A stretch of DNA of 62,714 nucleotides. It comes from a virus. Position numbers and translations under genes: made by a program. Position 1 is the stretch's first letter, and every line of letters starts with the position of its first letter. The notes below the pieces were generated by a model. That model searched no databases. It saw only the letters and a program-made list of their open reading frames with translations, and was not told the origin of the DNA. The DNA lies in the IMG/VR virus record IMGVR_UViG_3300010885_024601, positions 1-62,714 of that record; one strand, written 5' to 3'. Positions 33,523 to 42,801 of this stretch are shown here, in pieces.

Positions 33523-33792
33523 TTAAGCGTCTTCAGCGCCTTCAAACTCAGGCTTTTGCTTAATGATTGCGTACAAGGTTTGGCGATCAGCACCTGCAAC
33601 GTATTCGTCACCAGCGATCTGCACCTTACCTGCGCTCAGAGGCTGCTTGCCTTGCTCACGGGCTTCTTTAGATGCGTAGCCGTAGAAGGTCACTTCTGTG
33701 CCTTGGCCTTTGAAGTCTTCTTGGACTGCGCCGATGTTCCAATAAGCAGCGGGGACGCCGTAGTCGGTCATGATTGATTTGATGAGAGCCAT
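33523..33792 (-). CDS. Small fibre-adjacent protein, 89 residues
   Basis: MALIKSIMTDYGVPAAYWN, IGAVQEDFKGQGTEVTFYGYA, then a helical EQGKQPLSAG region and an end in FEGAEDA. It appears to be a compact alpha/beta protein. The same end (GAEDI) and length occur in the next gene (33805-34074), so the two may be related in function. Unknown role; perhaps a fibre assembly or head-tail component. Confidence 0.7.
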   Translation of the reverse strand: MALIKSIMTDYGVPAAYWNIGAVQEDFKGQGTEVTFYGYASKEAREQGKQPLSAGKVQIAGDEYVAGADRQTLYAIIKQKPEFEGAEDA

Positions 33793-33804
33793 TTTGATTT
33801 CCTT

Positions 33805-34074
33805 TTAGATGTCTTCTGCGCCAGCGTACTGGGTAAAGGTTTTGAGAACATTGTAGATTGCGGGGATTAAATCACCCTTCAAGTCTTCAACGGAGATGTA
33901 GTGAGCGTCCTCACGAATAGTCTGCATGTTGCCATGTCGGGCATCTTCAGTTGCGTGGATAGCCACCTGAACTTGGATTTGGTCTTTTGTACCAAAGAAG
34001 TTGGTGATTCGAGCATAAGCCGTGCTTGTGGCTTGGCCTGTGGTCGGGTTAGTTGCTGTGATTTTAAGTGCCAT
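33805..34074 (-). CDS. Small fibre-adjacent protein, 89 residues
   Basis: MALKITATNPTTGQATSTAY and ARITNFFGTKDQIQVQVAIH suggest beta strands, followed by YISVEDLKGDLIPAIYNVL and the tail YAGAEDI. Same length, start (MAL) and end motif as its neighbour. Conserved in form but no role is known to me. Confidence 0.7.
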   Translation of the reverse strand: MALKITATNPTTGQATSTAYARITNFFGTKDQIQVQVAIHATEDARHGNMQTIREDAHYISVEDLKGDLIPAIYNVLKTFTQYAGAEDI

Positions 34075-34083
34075 GATTTCTCC

Positions 34084-37000
34084 TTAATATGTCATTTCGG
34101 TTGTGCGGATTTGTGCAACGCATCGTATTGTCGTTGCCGCCTGTCCTGTGAATGTTACTGCCAAGCCGCCGTTGGTTGTGTCGGCTGATAGTGCGATTGT
34201 CCATGTAGCAGCACCTACGTCAGCGTACATAGATGTTACTGTGCTACCGACAAGAACTGTTGTACCTACGCCAGCGCCACGTTTAATTAGCCCCTCAATA
34301 GTCCAGCTTTTTGAGTTACCACCGCCTGTTACACCTGCTACGATTTCACCTCGGAAAGTGTAGGCTGAGTTGTTGGGTAGGATTACTTGGTTGGTTGTGG
34401 AGGCTGTTGTATTTTGATCACTTGTTAAAATACTTGCTGTAGCATCCGTTGTTTGTCTGGCAAGAATTAATAATCCAGATTGAGATATTCCCGCAGAAGA
34501 ATTTGAAATTGGAACGCTAGATGCCGCAAATACGGTATTCCCAACAATGCTTCTAGTTGTTGCATTATTTCCTCCAATTACAGAAGCATAATTAGAGTTT
34601 GCTACATTGTTGCCGCCGCCAATAATAGAAGAACCCGTAGCATTTGCGTTATTGTTAATTCCACCAGTAACAACAGATGCAACACCACTTGATGTATTTG
34701 TGTATCCAGCACCAACAAATGAAGATGAATTGCTTGCAAGGTTTGGGTTTACAAGACCGCCCCCCGACCATCCCCCACCCACAACAACAGAACCTACGCC
34801 AGAAGCAGTGTTTTTAATACCACCACCAACAAAGCTCCAATCCCCAGAAGCCACGTTCCTGTTCGCAGCAGTACCAGCGTCACCACCACCACCGATGAAA
34901 CTGTAAGAGCCTGTGGCTTGGTTGTTACCTCCACCTACTACTACTCCGTGTGGTGTGTAGAAAGATAAAGTTGATGTTGATGAGCCTGATGCGGCTTGAG
35001 ATAGGGTCAGGGATGTACCGCTGATTGCTGCTACATAGGTGTTTGTGGCAATGCTTGTACCTGTGATGTACTGACCAACTTTAATGTTTGCGTTTGTAGC
35101 TGCAAGTGTTACGGCTGTTGTGCCGTTCATTGTGGAAGATTGGGTGGTTACGGCAGTTCCACTTGTTCCCGAATTTGTAAAGCCTGCGCCAATAAAATTA
35201 AGGTATCCTGCCGCAGTGTTTGATGAGCCACCACCAACAAAAGACCTTTCACCAGTTGTTGTATTAGATAAACCACCACCAACAACCGTATAAATATTGG
35301 TAGCTGCTTGATTTGTAGAGCCTCCACCAACAACACCGCCAAAGCTAGTTACAGTATTGTTTACACCGCCAGTAAGAACGGCATATTGACCACTAGCAAC
35401 CTGAGAAGCCGCACCTCTACTTGTCTGCCAATCAACAGCGTTAGGCCCCCTAGCATTACCACCTGTGGCAGTAGAGTCTGTCTGTTGGGCTTGTAAGGCT
35501 CCTGTGCCTTTTGGTTGAAGGACTATGGGAATGTCTGTGTCTGTGCCTTGAGCTGAAATTCCAGCTCCAAAACCAGCGGCGGCAGGGTCAGCCCTTGGAT
35601 AATTAGCAACGCTTGCGCCGCTTGTGGTAACAGCAAAACAGATATTTGAGCCGTTATTGTTTTCAACTCTAAAACCCGGCCCAAATGGATTACCTTTAAC
35701 TCGGAGATACATACCTACACTTGCGTCACTTCCTTGTGTAGAAATTATTACTGGTAGTGTAGTAGCAGCACCCGTTACTTGTACGTAGTTAACAGCAGAG
35801 GCTGTGTGGGATATGTTGAATTGTTGTGTTCCGCCGTTTGCCGTTTGAAAACCAATTGATCCTGTACCTGCTGCGGCTATGTTAAGCGATACGGCAGCAT
35901 CACCTCCGTTGGCTGAAATAATTGGCCCCGCTCCAGCACTTCGGCCTCTAATATAAACATAGTTTGCCGATGTACCACCAGTATATGTATCACCAACTCT
36001 TAACTGTTCACCACCGGGTGAATAAACCGATAAAGAACCACCAAGTGTTCTAACAATAGGATTTGAACCCACAGTAGCATAAGCAGCAGCACTAGTACCT
36101 CCGCCACCTGAGAAAGTGACTGTGGGTTGTTCTACGTAGCCTGAGCCTGCGTTGGTGATGTTAAAAACACTTTGAACATAATACGTGACATTAAGTGTTG
36201 CGCCTGAACCTGTGCCGCCTGTAACGCTGACTGGGTTTGTTGGCAATACTGTGTATGTTAAAAAGTTTGTAGAACTTACTGAAGTTATTACGCCGCCAGA
36301 AACTCCAGTAACGGTAAAAGTTGCAGCACCAGCTACAGAAGTTCCTCCAACTAATGTAAGCACATCACCGTTTGTATATCCTGTTCCCCCCGATTGAATA
36401 GTTGCGGCAGTTGCACCCAACTGGGCAACAGTAGCAGTTGCTTGTACACCACCTGCCGTAGTTGGCGCAGAAATAGCAATGCTTGGAAAACTTGTATATC
36501 CACCACCGCCCGCAGTTCTAGTAATCGCAGTAACAGTACCACCGTTACTAATGTTCACACCGCTAGAACCAGCAGCTAGGTCAATCGCTCCCGTGCCCTT
36601 GGATAGCAAAGCTAAAGCAATGTTTCCGTCTGAACCTACTGAAGCTAACTTTGGTGCAAAACCTGTCAATGAACCTGATGCTTGAAGTCTGTTAACAACC
36701 GCTGTACCTGCCGTTTGGTCAATAATAAAATTAGCCGCACTACTTCCGTTTTGAAATGAATGGTTAAAAATACCTTTAGTGCGGTATATCAATTCAGCAC
36801 TTCCGTCACTACCTTGAACACTAATAGTTGGGCCAGCGCCAGTAGCCCCGCCCGTTACTTGTATGTAGTTAACAGCAGAGGTTGTGTTGGATACACGCAT
36901 TTGTTCTGTAATGCTTGTACTTTGTGTACTAAATCTAACACTTCCAGTTCCTCTTGCTCCCACATACAAACTAGCATTAGCGTTGCTTCCTTCGGCTAAA

Positions 37001-38901
37001 ACTTGCGCATAACCTGATGCAGTGGGCACTATCATTACGTGTGCATCAATTGGGCCTTGTCCGGGGTCTCTAAGCAACAATGAGTTACCCGCAGGGGTTT
37101 GAAACATTATGGATTGGTTGGTAATTGTCCCTATGCTTGTACCTAACCCTTTAACTATTGTTTGACTTCCCACAGTAGCATAAGCAGCAGCACCAGAGCC
37201 GCCACCGCCTGAGAAGGTTACTGTTGGTTGTTCTACGTAGCCACTACCTGCGTTGGTGATGGTGAAAATACCAGACAAACCCCATTGAGTTGTTGCAGTA
37301 AATGTTGCACCTGTTCCACCTGCGGGACTAACAGTTGTTGAAATTGGGTTTGAAGGAAGTACTGTGTAAATACCGTTGAGAGAAATATTAACGCCTGTAA
37401 TTGCACCTGAAGAAACAGTAGAAACAGTTAGTTGAACTGCTTGCGTAAATGTTCCACCAACAAATGTTAAAACATCGCCTACGGAATACCCAGTACCACC
37501 ACTTGTAATTGTTGGAGTTCCAGCGTTTAAAGCAAGCGCTGATGTTGCCGTAGCCTGTACACCACCAGCAGTAGTAGGCGCTGAAATGGCAATTGTGGGA
37601 GGCGATGTGTATGCTGAACCGTTTGCTGTACGAGTCAAAGCAGTAACAGTACCACCGTTACTAATGTTCACACCGCCTTGGGCAGACAGATCAATAGCGC
37701 CTGTTGTGCCTTTGGATTGAATAGCAAGGGAAATGTTTGCGTCTGAACCTGCTACCGAATGAACGGGGGCAAAGGTTGTTGCGGAACCTGTTAGCGTTTG
37801 GTAGTTGACTGCGGATGCTGTGTTGGTTACACGTAGCTGTTCTAGCGTGTTGTTTGTGTAAAACTTGATGCTGCCCGTACTAGCAGAAGTTTGATATATT
37901 GAACCATCAGACTGAAGTCCAACTGTGCCGCCACCAGATAATGAAATTACAGGATTTGCAGATGCTGCTACAGTTGTAGTAACTTGATAAGCATGAACCG
38001 TTGGAGATGTCTCTAATTGAGCGCCCCAAAGAAAAATTCCCGATGTTCCATTGCCCGTAAATGTTTCGTCAGTAGCTAATGTTTGAGTACTGTTTACTTG
38101 TAAAAATCCCACAACAGCACTTTGCGATGATGACGCTGTTCCTGTTATAGTGCAACGATACCAACCGTTTCCAGCAGACGTAATTGTTGCTGTTCCTGAA
38201 CCTGTTGTACTTATCGCGCCTGTTGATATATTAAATGTAGTCCTGGCATTAAATGCGCCATCCCAATTAAAGTACAAGTAATTGTAGCCATTGGCCTTTG
38301 CATAAACACTTGCTGTATACGTTATACCGGAAGTAATAGAAGCAACTTGGCTAAACCTATGGAGTGAGCTGACTGCTGTTGGGGTAATACTATTGCCAGT
38401 TGTTGTTGAGTCAGGCGCAGTTGTGGCGGTTTGGTTTATGGTTACCTGAGTTGGCGACCAAGGACTTACGTTAAATGTTTGGCTTTGTAACAATAGGTTT
38501 TGTAGCCCACCAGTGACAGCAACCGTAGTAAACGTACCAGCAGCAGGGGTTGTGCCGCCAATTGCAGGAGGGTAGGCCAGTGTGTCAGTCGTTACAGCTT
38601 TACCTGCGGCGTAGTCAACCCAGACATCTTTAGTTCCAGCAGAGAAGTTGACCAGCGAGCCGCCGTTTGAAGACGATAAAACTGTTGTACGCGCAAGTGT
38701 ATTGCCTGCTGAGGCGTACGTACCAATGCCCACTTCCCACGCGGAAGTGCCTTGACCAGCAATGACGTAATACGTGGTGTTGCCGTCACCAACAGCAGCA
38801 GAAAACGTCTGAAAACCTGTTAAAGCTCCAGCAAGTGTGACACTACCCGTACCTGTTGTAGTGGTCGTTTCTCTAACGCGGTCCGCAAGAATCAGAGCCA
38901 T
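34084..38901 (-). CDS. Giant tail fibre with YadA-like head region
   Basis: 1605 residues, the largest protein in the window. The N-terminus (LADRVRETTTTTGTGSVTLA, then WEVGIGTYASAGNTLARTTV) is a known phage fibre anchor. A carbohydrate-binding-like beta segment follows near 145-310. A long module of about 250 residues (TVTALTRTANGSAYTSPPTI onward) occurs twice, near residues 400-640 and 755-980. From about 1150 to 1480 there are degenerate 14-residue YadA-head-like repeats (VVGGGLSNTTTGERSFVGGG). The C-terminal domain is a short beta unit. It probably forms a trimeric receptor-binding fibre. Confidence 0.85.
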   Translation of the reverse strand: MALILADRVRETTTTTGTGSVTLAGALTGFQTFSAAVGDGNTTYYVIAGQGTSAWEVGIGTYASAGNTLARTTVLSSSNGGSLVNFSAGTKDVWVDYAAGKAVTTDTLAYPPAIGGTTPAAGTFTTVAVTGGLQNLLLQSQTFNVSPWSPTQVTINQTATTAPDSTTTGNSITPTAVSSLHRFSQVASITSGITYTASVYAKANGYNYLYFNWDGAFNARTTFNISTGAISTTGSGTATITSAGNGWYRCTITGTASSSQSAVVGFLQVNSTQTLATDETFTGNGTSGIFLWGAQLETSPTVHAYQVTTTVAASANPVISLSGGGTVGLQSDGSIYQTSASTGSIKFYTNNTLEQLRVTNTASAVNYQTLTGSATTFAPVHSVAGSDANISLAIQSKGTTGAIDLSAQGGVNISNGGTVTALTRTANGSAYTSPPTIAISAPTTAGGVQATATSALALNAGTPTITSGGTGYSVGDVLTFVGGTFTQAVQLTVSTVSSGAITGVNISLNGIYTVLPSNPISTTVSPAGGTGATFTATTQWGLSGIFTITNAGSGYVEQPTVTFSGGGGSGAAAYATVGSQTIVKGLGTSIGTITNQSIMFQTPAGNSLLLRDPGQGPIDAHVMIVPTASGYAQVLAEGSNANASLYVGARGTGSVRFSTQSTSITEQMRVSNTTSAVNYIQVTGGATGAGPTISVQGSDGSAELIYRTKGIFNHSFQNGSSAANFIIDQTAGTAVVNRLQASGSLTGFAPKLASVGSDGNIALALLSKGTGAIDLAAGSSGVNISNGGTVTAITRTAGGGGYTSFPSIAISAPTTAGGVQATATVAQLGATAATIQSGGTGYTNGDVLTLVGGTSVAGAATFTVTGVSGGVITSVSSTNFLTYTVLPTNPVSVTGGTGSGATLNVTYYVQSVFNITNAGSGYVEQPTVTFSGGGGTSAAAYATVGSNPIVRTLGGSLSVYSPGGEQLRVGDTYTGGTSANYVYIRGRSAGAGPIISANGGDAAVSLNIAAAGTGSIGFQTANGGTQQFNISHTASAVNYVQVTGAATTLPVIISTQGSDASVGMYLRVKGNPFGPGFRVENNNGSNICFAVTTSGASVANYPRADPAAAGFGAGISAQGTDTDIPIVLQPKGTGALQAQQTDSTATGGNARGPNAVDWQTSRGAASQVASGQYAVLTGGVNNTVTSFGGVVGGGSTNQAATNIYTVVGGGLSNTTTGERSFVGGGSSNTAAGYLNFIGAGFTNSGTSGTAVTTQSSTMNGTTAVTLAATNANIKVGQYITGTSIATNTYVAAISGTSLTLSQAASGSSTSTLSFYTPHGVVVGGGNNQATGSYSFIGGGGDAGTAANRNVASGDWSFVGGGIKNTASGVGSVVVGGGWSGGGLVNPNLASNSSSFVGAGYTNTSSGVASVVTGGINNNANATGSSIIGGGNNVANSNYASVIGGNNATTRSIVGNTVFAASSVPISNSSAGISQSGLLILARQTTDATASILTSDQNTTASTTNQVILPNNSAYTFRGEIVAGVTGGGNSKSWTIEGLIKRGAGVGTTVLVGSTVTSMYADVGAATWTIALSADTTNGGLAVTFTGQAATTIRCVAQIRTTEMTY

Positions 38902-38911
38902 CTAGCCCTCC

Positions 38912-39430
38912 TTATGCTGCGTCGAGGCTAAATGTGTATGTCACGTTCAGTGTGTCACCAGCAACAACCACGCGGTCGCCGGGAGACTGGAAATCAGAAG
39001 CGGAGAACAACGTACCCGAAGTGCCGGTAGCCGCTGAACACAAAAACGCGCCAGCAACCGTACCACCAGCGCCACTGATAATGAACGACGCAGGGGATGC
39101 CGAGTTTGTCACCACCGATGGGTCAGCCGTTGTAGCCGTAGCAAACGTGGCCGTTTTGCGGCTGCCTGTGTAGTTTGTGAATTCAGTCCAGCCTGTATGA
39201 GAGGCCAGCGTGTCACCAGCGGCAATTGTTGTGCCAGAGCCGGGGCCAGTAATCAGACCTACGTACCAAGTCGCAATCTGCGTGGCGCTGGCGAAGTATG
39301 TGGCGTTCATCGTCTGCAAACCTTGGTTCACAACTAGGTTTGGCGTTTCTTGGGCCCACTTCAAATTACCTTGCGCATCGCGGCACTCGATTGTGTAAAT
39401 ACCACCGGCTTTTGCTTTATTAGTCAACAT
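38912..39430 (-). CDS. Virion-associated protein, 172 residues
   Basis: MLTNKAKAGGIYTIECRDAQ is followed by WAQETPNLVVNQGLQTMNAT and WYVGLITGPGSGTTIAAGDT, then a beta-rich rest ending YTFSLDAA. I recognise the pattern as a conserved small structural protein found next to fibre genes in environmental phages. It may be a fibre adaptor or a base component. No enzyme motif. Confidence 0.75.
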   Translation of the reverse strand: MLTNKAKAGGIYTIECRDAQGNLKWAQETPNLVVNQGLQTMNATYFASATQIATWYVGLITGPGSGTTIAAGDTLASHTGWTEFTNYTGSRKTATFATATTADPSVVTNSASPASFIISGAGGTVAGAFLCSAATGTSGTLFSASDFQSPGDRVVVAGDTLNVTYTFSLDAA

Positions 39431-39439
39431 GTTTGTTCC

Positions 39440-39856
39440 TTAAAGAATGCGTACAAGCGCAGTTTCTGGGTTGTTGTAAGGGAATTGAATGGTGAAATTT
39501 TGATTCAAAGTTGTTTGGTCAACCCCAAAATTCAACACACCCACTGATTTATTCCCTTTAGTGTAATTGTAGATTAACGCCCCGCGAACAGCAAAGCTTG
39601 TGCCTAGCCAACTGGGGTTATCAAACGACACGTACCCCGTATTATTTCCAGCTCCAACCACAGGGTTTAACAGAACTTGACCTCCCGCGATGTACCCTGC
39701 ACTACTGACCTCGCCCGTAGTTGAGTAGACAGCGGTATTGCTATCGAGTACGGCCGTAGGACCATACAACGCAATTTTGAATACGTCCGTGTCAAAATTA
39801 TGGATGGCCTGCAATAGTTGCTGTTTAAATGATTGGGTGAGACCTGCAACAAACAT
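39440..39856 (-). CDS. Virion-associated protein, 138 residues
   Basis: FVAGLTQSFKQQLLQAIHNF leads to DVFKIALYGPTAVLDSNTAV, GYIAGGQVLLNPVVGAG and a beta-rich end (LNQNFTIQFPYNNPETALVR). It belongs to a conserved set of small phage structural proteins placed between the neck and fibre genes. Function unknown. Confidence 0.75.
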   Translation of the reverse strand: MFVAGLTQSFKQQLLQAIHNFDTDVFKIALYGPTAVLDSNTAVYSTTGEVSSAGYIAGGQVLLNPVVGAGNNTGYVSFDNPSWLGTSFAVRGALIYNYTKGNKSVGVLNFGVDQTTLNQNFTIQFPYNNPETALVRIL

Positions 39857-39859
39857 AAA

Positions 39860-40717
39860 TTACCTCGCTGGAATTTTGGTTTGACCATCGCGGTATGCAT
39901 CGCCACGCTGTTTGCCTGCGCCCAAGTTCTGGAGCAAAGCAAGTGCCTCTTTGTACTTGCCGTCATACAAGGCCATGAGGTCCTGCTCGCCTTTCAAGAA
40001 CGTGTATGCTTCCACAAGAGAGCCATACAACAACGCAGAGCTGAAGTTGTCGCCCAGCCATGTGGTCCCCGCCGTGACAATTGACTCTGGGTAGTAATAG
40101 TAGTGCAGTTCAGCACGGTAAGCTGCATCTGGTGTTGGGCCAAGAATAAACGACAGCTCATTGGTGGTCGTAGGGGTTGGGCCCCCTGTTGTGGTTGGTC
40201 CAAAAATAGCGTAATATTTTGGTTTGGCCCAAACGCCCTGATTTGGGTAGACTTCTCGAATAAAGTTGACGTCTTTGCTTAACAAATATAAAAAATCGCC
40301 CTGAAACACTAGTGTTCCCGACACCGTTCCAGAGTTTGCAATACTTAGTGTGATGGTGGTACCGTTAATCAAAGTGACCAAGGACCCCAACGCAATGCCC
40401 GTACCGGATACTGCCTGCCCTACTTCAATGCCTGTAGCACTGCTCACCACAATGGTGGATTGCCCCGAAACGCCTGTGGCCGTTGGAGCTGCATAGCTGT
40501 AAATAGCGATTGAGTACGCTGACAAGAAATCAATCGGGGCAGATAGATATTTGTTTCCTGCTGACAGGTTTCCCTCCACGTTTTTTCGCAAATTTGCTAA
40601 CTGTATGGAGTTGTATATGCGCTGTTCCGCCTGCTGCACAAACGTGGCAAGGTCCGTCGACTCGAAAGTGTTTTCGGTGTACTGTTGAATGGCAACGGTA
40701 AGTTCTGCGTAGGTCAT
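39860..40717 (-). CDS. Neck/adaptor-type structural protein with inserted beta domain
   Basis: 285 residues. MTYAELTVAIQQYTENTFES, then FVQQAEQRIYNSIQLANLRK, is a conserved N-terminus of a phage neck or tail-tube-like protein. An insertion of about 55 residues (VSGQSTIVVSSATGIEVGQA, ending VSGTLVF) is a small beta module like those in the nozzle-like protein. The last part (LHYYYYPESIVTAGTTWLGD and a helical end) completes the core. Probable head-tail connection role, by position. Confidence 0.72.
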   Translation of the reverse strand: MTYAELTVAIQQYTENTFESTDLATFVQQAEQRIYNSIQLANLRKNVEGNLSAGNKYLSAPIDFLSAYSIAIYSYAAPTATGVSGQSTIVVSSATGIEVGQAVSGTGIALGSLVTLINGTTITLSIANSGTVSGTLVFQGDFLYLLSKDVNFIREVYPNQGVWAKPKYYAIFGPTTTGGPTPTTTNELSFILGPTPDAAYRAELHYYYYPESIVTAGTTWLGDNFSSALLYGSLVEAYTFLKGEQDLMALYDGKYKEALALLQNLGAGKQRGDAYRDGQTKIPAR

Positions 40718-41049
40718 GTGATTCGCACCGTCACTTGTGCCAGCAGCCCCGTGGCTGCCAACTGTTTAGAAGGGGGCATAGGCATCATACCAACACTGGC
40801 AAAAGATGTGTCAGAAGTTTCGCCGACGTAGACCGTCAGCCCCATACGCTGCTCTGGGCGAGGCTGGTACAAGGCCTGCGGCTCCGTGATGTTGCGTTTT
40901 GGCTCAAGTTGAGGATGCTTTGGCTCGTAGCACTCATTGCAGACTTTGAAGCCTTTCCAGTCTTTAATGAGCTCCAACAGCTTAAAGCGCTGTCCGCATT
41001 GATCGCACAGCGCTATCGCAAACTTGCCGGAAGCAAATCCTGCGCCCAT
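40714..41049 (-). CDS. Zinc-ribbon virion-region protein, 111 residues
   Basis: CDQCGQRFK (about residues 15-23) and CNECYEPKH (37-45) are two CxxC pairs that would bind one zinc. A Pro-rich linker and a beta C-terminus (GLTVYVGETSDTSFASVG) follow, ending VTVRIT. It overlaps the next gene by four bases and lies between neck genes. A zinc-ribbon protein in this position is seen in related phages but has no known role. Confidence 0.75.
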   Translation of the reverse strand: MGAGFASGKFAIALCDQCGQRFKLLELIKDWKGFKVCNECYEPKHPQLEPKRNITEPQALYQPRPEQRMGLTVYVGETSDTSFASVGMMPMPPSKQLAATGLLAQVTVRIT

Positions 41050-41051
41050 GC

Positions 41052-41729
41052 TTACCTCGCCGTGTAGGTTGGGACCAAGAAGACACTTGCTGTGTCGCGG
41101 TCTTCAGTGGCTGCGCGGGCAAATTCTTCTTCGTACAGCACCTTGAGCATCTGCATGCGGTCTGGAGCCTTCTTGACGGACAAATGAAACGCCAGACCTG
41201 CCGTCAAAGCAGGCAAGAAGCGGAACACAATATCGGCCGTGTTGGTGTAGGTCCCTGCATTGTCTATGCGGCGGATGGCGTAGTAAACAAACGTCCACTG
41301 CTGCGTTGCATCCGGGGCGGGGTAGAAATACACCGTGGTGGGCACCGAACGCTGCACATAGTACTGCGCTGGCCGCGACTGCGTGTTCTTGTTGGGCACA
41401 TGTAGCCACTCTGCACGGCTGATACGGTCAATTGTGATGTCCTGCTGCGTAGGTAGCCCCACATTGGTACGAATGACCGCGGACAGGGCGTTGACCGTGT
41501 CTGAAGGCAGGTTGTACTCGTAGGTGCCCGCAATCAGCGGTAACGAACGCTGCTCAATCGTCCACAGGTTCAAGCCGCGGTTGGCCCACTCTGCAAACAT
41601 CAGGTTGAGCGAGCGCAGCGCCGTCTTCATGTCGTAGCCGTCCCTGACCTCGATGCCGCAGCGTTCGTACGCCTCGGCAATCATGTCATCAAACTGCAGG
41701 TCGAAGTCTGCTACGCCTGAAATTGCCAT
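41052..41729 (-). CDS. Head-tail adaptor, P22 gp4-like
   Basis: 225 residues. FDLQFDDMIAEAYERCGIEV and MKTALRSLNLMFAEWANRGL form two helices, followed by LWTIEQRSLPLIAGTYEYNL, DRISRAEWLHVPNK, a beta middle and FRFLPALTAGLAFHLSVKKA. I know this pattern as a conserved neck protein of podovirus-like phages, resembling the P22 tail accessory factor gp4 that extends the portal. The assignment rests on recalled family patterns plus position after the head genes. Confidence 0.78.
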   Translation of the reverse strand: MAISGVADFDLQFDDMIAEAYERCGIEVRDGYDMKTALRSLNLMFAEWANRGLNLWTIEQRSLPLIAGTYEYNLPSDTVNALSAVIRTNVGLPTQQDITIDRISRAEWLHVPNKNTQSRPAQYYVQRSVPTTVYFYPAPDATQQWTFVYYAIRRIDNAGTYTNTADIVFRFLPALTAGLAFHLSVKKAPDRMQMLKVLYEEEFARAATEDRDTASVFLVPTYTAR

Positions 41730-41732
41730 AGC

Positions 41733-42089
41733 TTAATAGATCTTGGCTGTACGGGAACGAGCTGCGCCAACACCGCGGACTTTGACTGTATCGCCAAGGA
41801 CCGTAGTGTGAGTGGGCCTGCTCAGTATCTTGCCTTGGGACTGAGCCATGCCTGACACCGTGCCTCCTTTTGCAAAGCCCTTTTTAGCAACGCCTTCGCC
41901 TTTTTTGGCCAAGCCGCCTTTTGCGTAACAATTTTTCATAGCGTCACCGCCTTTCCTGAATTTTTGACCTTTGCTGGCCACACTAAACTCTTTGGCAACC
42001 TTGGAAGGAATGCCCACCTTTTTGGCAAATGCAGGGTTGTGTGCCGCCGCATCCATCAATCGTTTTTGCTTTGCGGACTTAGCTGGCAT
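41733..42089 (-). CDS. Small basic virion-region protein, 118 residues
   Basis: MPAKSAKQKRLMDAAAHNPA is followed by FAKKVGIPSKVAKEFSVAS and Lys/Gly-rich segments (GGLAKKGEGVAKKGFAKGG), ending VRGVGAARSRTAKIY. Strongly basic and flexible. The first part is a common phage motif (QKRLMxAAAHNPxFAKKVGI). A DNA-contact role in the head or neck is possible. Confidence 0.75.
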   Translation of the reverse strand: MPAKSAKQKRLMDAAAHNPAFAKKVGIPSKVAKEFSVASKGQKFRKGGDAMKNCYAKGGLAKKGEGVAKKGFAKGGTVSGMAQSQGKILSRPTHTTVLGDTVKVRGVGAARSRTAKIY

Positions 42090-42321
42090 GTTTGTTCCCC
42101 ATCAGTCGATCCAGTTTTTCATCTAGCCGGTCAAGTCGGTCAAGCACTCGATTAATATCTGCATGAACTTCCGTTTTTGTGACGTACTCTTTGGCAATCT
42201 CTTCTCGCGTACGATTCAAAAGAATCATGACACGATTCAATTCGTCCGACTTTTCTTTCATGACCCACCCGAGCACCCCGACTACTGCTGAAAGTGCCAC
42301 GTTCCAAACTATGGTTTCCAT
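42079..42321 (-). CDS. Small membrane-anchored coiled-coil protein
   Basis: 80 residues. One N-terminal span (IVWNVALSAVVGVLGWVM) is followed by a charged helix and a heptad-like coiled coil (INRVLDRLDRLDEKLDRLM). It overlaps the next gene by 11 bases. Similar small proteins occur in many phages near head genes without known role; a lysis or exclusion role is also possible. Confidence 0.7.
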   Translation of the reverse strand: METIVWNVALSAVVGVLGWVMKEKSDELNRVMILLNRTREEIAKEYVTKTEVHADINRVLDRLDRLDEKLDRLMGNKHAS

Positions 42322-42322
42322 A

Positions 42323-42565
42323 TCAGCACTTCCACTTCTTCAAGGATTTGTTAATCCGGCTGTTTGGGTCTTTCGCCGTCTTCTCGGAAGTCAACTTCTT
42401 CTTCATGCCACTCATCCGGGCACAAAACGAGTCCTTTCGCTTCCCGCCTTCTGGCTGCGGAGGCTTTAAGTCCATCCCCTGCTTTTTTGCGGACGCTCGT
42501 CCCTTGGCGTTCAAGCCGCCTTTTGGGTCCTTGCCTTCCTTGCGCTGCCATGCTGGAGACTTCAT
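42323..42565 (-). CDS. DUF6321-like small basic protein
   Basis: 80 residues. MKSPAWQRKEGKDPKGGLNA, then DLKPPQPEGGKRKDSFCARM, SGMKKKLTSEKTAKDPNSRI and a KSLKKWKC end. This very conserved basic pattern, with an invariant-looking FCARMSGMKKK, is that of a small phage protein family (DUF6321) usually found near structural genes. Role unknown; nucleic-acid binding is plausible. Confidence 0.85.
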   Translation of the reverse strand: MKSPAWQRKEGKDPKGGLNAKGRASAKKQGMDLKPPQPEGGKRKDSFCARMSGMKKKLTSEKTAKDPNSRINKSLKKWKC

Positions 42566-42605
42566 TTCCGGCCTTTTTTAAAAATCCATGCTTTTGCCGG
42601 AAACA

Positions 42606-42791
42606 TCAGTACATCTTGCACTGCTTGTTGCGAGCTTGGCCCACGCCTCGTGGAGCCACTGAGCCTGATGGGGCCTGAGCTTTACGTTGGCTTGTCTGCT
42701 TAGGACCACCTTTACTCATATCTTGACGTTGAGCACCGGGCTGGCGCTCGCCTTGATAGTTGGGGTCTTCCATTTTTGTTGCACGTCCCAT
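42606..42791 (-). CDS. Small Gln/Arg-rich hypothetical protein
   Basis: 61 residues: MGRATKMEDPNYQGERQPGA, then QRQDMSKGGPKQTSQRKAQA, ending VGQARNKQCKMY. Basic and likely unfolded. A good ribosome site (AAGGAG) lies before the ATG. It has the same character as its neighbours at 42323 and 41733, forming a group of small basic proteins after the head genes. Confidence 0.65.
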   Translation of the reverse strand: MGRATKMEDPNYQGERQPGAQRQDMSKGGPKQTSQRKAQAPSGSVAPRGVGQARNKQCKMY

Positions 42792-42801
42792 GATGAACTC
42801 C

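Noticed and set aside
34084-38901. Diversity-generating retroelement acting on the fibre genes
   Set aside because: No reverse transcriptase gene and no template/variable repeat pair with adenine-biased differences was seen.
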